Positions 6,777 to 8,117 of a stretch of DNA of 8,117 nt are shown one piece after another (the first letter of the stretch is position 1; every line of letters begins with the position of its first letter). Below the pieces are notes generated by a model, which made no database searches, was not told the DNA's origin, and saw only the letters and a program-made list of their open reading frames with translations. The position numbers and the translations under genes are program-made. Source of the stretch: Eubacteriales bacterium (lineage in GTDB: Bacteria > Bacillota_A > Clostridia > Lachnospirales > Lachnospiraceae); contig JAUNAE010000142.1 in the NCBI GenBank assembly GCA_030527765.1, positions 1 to 8,117 on the forward strand, given 5' to 3'.

Positions 6777-6785
6777 TGCTATGAT
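6777..6785 (+). promoter_or_regulatory. Extended -10 promoter for the corA-type gene
   Basis: TG at 6777-6778, one base, then TATGAT at 6780-6785 forms an extended -10 element. The -35 position 17 bp upstream (ATGCAA, 6757-6762) matches poorly, which is common for extended -10 promoters. Predicted start near 6792, about 35 bases before the ATG. Confidence 0.55.
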
Positions 6786-6826
6786 AGTAGCGAAATTTCT
6801 TTAGAAGGTTGGGAGGGAATCGAATT

Positions 6827-7840
6827 ATGTCGATAGGCGTATATATCTTAAAGACATCGATTGTGAAATCTTCTGTTGATGAATATTTGCAGATGAAAGA
6901 AAACATAAAAGAGAAGAAACGACTCCAGAGACAGCAGGCACGCCAGGAAGGCACCCCTCTTAATATCGAAGAACTGAAGCGAAAGAAAGATATTCGTACG
7001 GTATTTGTATCCGGTTCGGATACAGCGGAAGAGGCACTGATGCTTGCGGGAATCTCTTATGAGGGAGATGTGAAGTTAGAGGATATCGAGTTCTGTAAAG
7101 TGGAGGCACAGCAGAAATGTCTTTGTGGAACTTTGCATATTCCGAAACTGGGAGATCCTCTCGGCGACAAGATCATGATGTATTTTTTCCTGAACAGGAA
7201 GAACATTGTCATTATTGATGATCACGGTTTTGGAGAAAAAATTATTCGAAGAATTATCTCCAGTCGAACGAAACCGGGACAGAGTCGTGAGAAATTTCTC
7301 TATAATTTCTGTGTGAAGTTCATGGATCAGGATCTGGATTATCTTGGACGATATGGACAGCGAATCATGCAGATCGAGGAAGATATTAATAATGATGAGA
7401 TCGAAGATGTTATGGAAGAGATCGCTCAGATTCGAAAAGAGCTTCTGATTCTTCGAGAGTATTATGATGAGCTTCGCGACTTCGGTAAGCAGCTGGAGGA
7501 AAATGAGAACCGTTTTTTCTCCGGTAAAAACTTGGAGTACTTCGGTATCATTTCTGACCGTGCGGATCGTTTAATGGGACGTACTATGTACCTTCTGGAC
7601 TATATAGGGCAGGTACGAGAGACATATCAGGGAAAGGTCGCGGAACAGCAGAACAAGAACATGGAGTTCCTGACCATTATTTCCACAATTTTCTTCCCGT
7701 TGACATTGATCACCGGATGGTATGGAATGAACTTCAACAATATGCCGGAACTTGCCAATGGATATCCCGGAGTTATTATTCTCAGTCTATGTGTCATTGG
7801 AATTATCATTCTTATTTTTAAGAAACGAAAAATTTTATAA
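6827..7840 (+). CDS. corA: CorA-family divalent cation (Mg2+/Co2+) channel
   Basis: CorA proteins are pentameric inner-membrane channels for Mg2+ and sometimes Co2+ or Ni2+. The ATG at 6827 (337 residues) is chosen because GGGAGGG at 6811-6817 lies 9 bases before it; a TTG at 6809 overlaps that site. Residues about 1-280 are the cytoplasmic domain. Residues 20-56 are strikingly charged and lysine/arginine-rich, and 167-230 carries long acidic helices (QIEEDINNDEIEDVMEEIAQ) of the stalk/willow type. The C-terminal end has two membrane helices, about 281-298 and 314-331, separated by the signature Y-GMN (299-302) in a loop reading GWYGMNFNNMPEL, and ends in a basic tail FKKRKIL. GMN is the selectivity motif of the family. 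Related ZntB exporters use a GxN variant, so import of Mg2+ is the better guess. The gene stands alone between two terminators and converges on the BspA-type gene. Confidence 0.93.
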   Translation: MSIGVYILKTSIVKSSVDEYLQMKENIKEKKRLQRQQARQEGTPLNIEELKRKKDIRTVFVSGSDTAEEALMLAGISYEGDVKLEDIEFCKVEAQQKCLCGTLHIPKLGDPLGDKIMMYFFLNRKNIVIIDDHGFGEKIIRRIISSRTKPGQSREKFLYNFCVKFMDQDLDYLGRYGQRIMQIEEDINNDEIEDVMEEIAQIRKELLILREYYDELRDFGKQLEENENRFFSGKNLEYFGIISDRADRLMGRTMYLLDYIGQVRETYQGKVAEQQNKNMEFLTIISTIFFPLTLITGWYGMNFNNMPELANGYPGVIILSLCVIGIIILIFKKRKIL

Positions 7841-7850
7841 TTGTAAAAGA

Positions 7851-7904
7851 AAACTCCATCCAGTCAAATGTCGTAGGAGTGAGACATTTGATTGGGTGGA
7901 GTTT
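7851..7904. terminator. Long-stem bidirectional terminator between convergent genes
   Basis: Bases 7851-7872 pair with 7883-7904: a 22-bp stem without mismatches (two G-T wobbles on the plus strand), 10-base loop. The plus strand continues into TTTTT within and after the stem, and the minus strand side runs into TTTTCTTTTAC. It serves the corA-type gene on the plus strand (10 bp after its stop) and plausibly the BspA-type gene on the minus strand (54 bp after its stop). Confidence 0.85.
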
Positions 7905-7958
7905 TTGGTTACAGAAAATATTGATTTAATAAAGATGAAATTTTGAGAACTTCGGATA

Positions 7959-8117
7959 TTAATTAAAACTCAGTCCGGAGTTGGTAACAATATCCGTTGT
8001 AGAAACAGAATCGGAGAACTGTAAATTTCCCGTGTAAGTCGTAAGGGAACTGCAGTTATAAAACATGTAATCTGCGTTTGTAACATTAGTGACATCAAAA
8101 CTGGAGATGTCAAGACT
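7959..8117 (-). CDS. C-terminal fragment of BspA-type leucine-rich-repeat surface protein (DUF285-like)
   Basis: The minus strand is open from the right edge of the window to a TAA at 7961-7959, encoding 52 residues without a start codon in view. It begins with SLDISSFDVTNVTNADYMF and continues YNCSSLTTY, which matches the 23-25-residue repeat of BspA-family proteins (Mycoplasma lipoprotein-associated DUF285 repeat, consensus like LDLSSFDTSNVTNMSYMFYNCSSL). These are large secreted or surface proteins of gut, oral and mycoplasmal bacteria, some involved in adhesion. After this last good repeat come about 25 degenerate, Ser/Thr-rich residues (DSVSTTDIVTNSGLSFN) and the stop. No LPXTG motif, membrane tail or cell-wall-binding repeat is present at the C-terminus, so any anchor must lie upstream, outside the window. 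Confidence 0.8.
   Translation of the reverse strand, partial: SLDISSFDVTNVTNADYMFYNCSSLTTYTGNLQFSDSVSTTDIVTNSGLSFN

Noticed and set aside
7953..7996. Nested inverted repeats (CGGATATT/AATATCCG around AACTC/GAGTT) at the stop of the BspA-type gene.
   Set aside because: Most of it lies within coding sequence, the outer loop is long, and the stronger hairpin at 7851-7904 already explains termination.

Overview
The window looks like ordinary chromosomal DNA from a low-to-mid GC, Gram-positive anaerobe, most likely a gut Lachnospiraceae (Clostridia) member. This is inferred from strong AGGAGG-type ribosome binding sites, sigma-A-like promoters, and the protein set: a cytoplasmic CBM34-type GH13 enzyme, a secreted SPOR-domain protein, a LacX-type mutarotase and a BspA-type repeat surface protein. 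No phage, transposon, CRISPR, rRNA or tRNA sequence was recognised.

Layout, left to right. Bases 1-788 hold the 3' part of a helical-repeat (TPR-like) protein gene cut by the left edge. After a 143-bp gap with a candidate promoter come a GH13 alpha-glucan hydrolase (932-2848) and, 50 bp later, an exported SPOR-domain protein (2899-3660). A GC-rich hairpin (3688-3714) separates these from rarA (3759-5075), an AAA+ replication/recombination ATPase. rarA converges, with only 12 bp between stops, on an aldose 1-epimerase gene on the minus strand (5088-5894). A 218-bp divergent region carries a well-formed promoter for each side; to its right lies a nicotinamidase-like cysteine hydrolase (6113-6631) closed by a strong terminator (6651-6684). 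A CorA-type divalent cation channel gene (6827-7840) follows, with an extended -10 promoter, an upstream palindrome and a cre-like sequence. Its end is marked by a 22-bp-stem hairpin (7851-7904) that probably works in both directions, because the last gene (7959-8117, minus strand, cut by the right edge) is the C-terminal end of a BspA-type leucine-rich-repeat surface protein.

The genes mostly look like independent housekeeping units. The only likely operon is GH13 plus SPOR protein. The GH13 enzyme (cytoplasmic maltodextrin breakdown) and the mutarotase (interconversion of sugar anomers) fit a carbohydrate-using lifestyle; the hydrolase may serve NAD salvage. I found no convincing undescribed multi-gene system. 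The points most worth a second look are the edge-truncated BspA-type gene, the unassigned C-terminal domain of the left-edge protein, the palindrome and cre-like sequence at the corA promoter, and a possible sliding-clamp-binding peptide at the RarA N-terminus.
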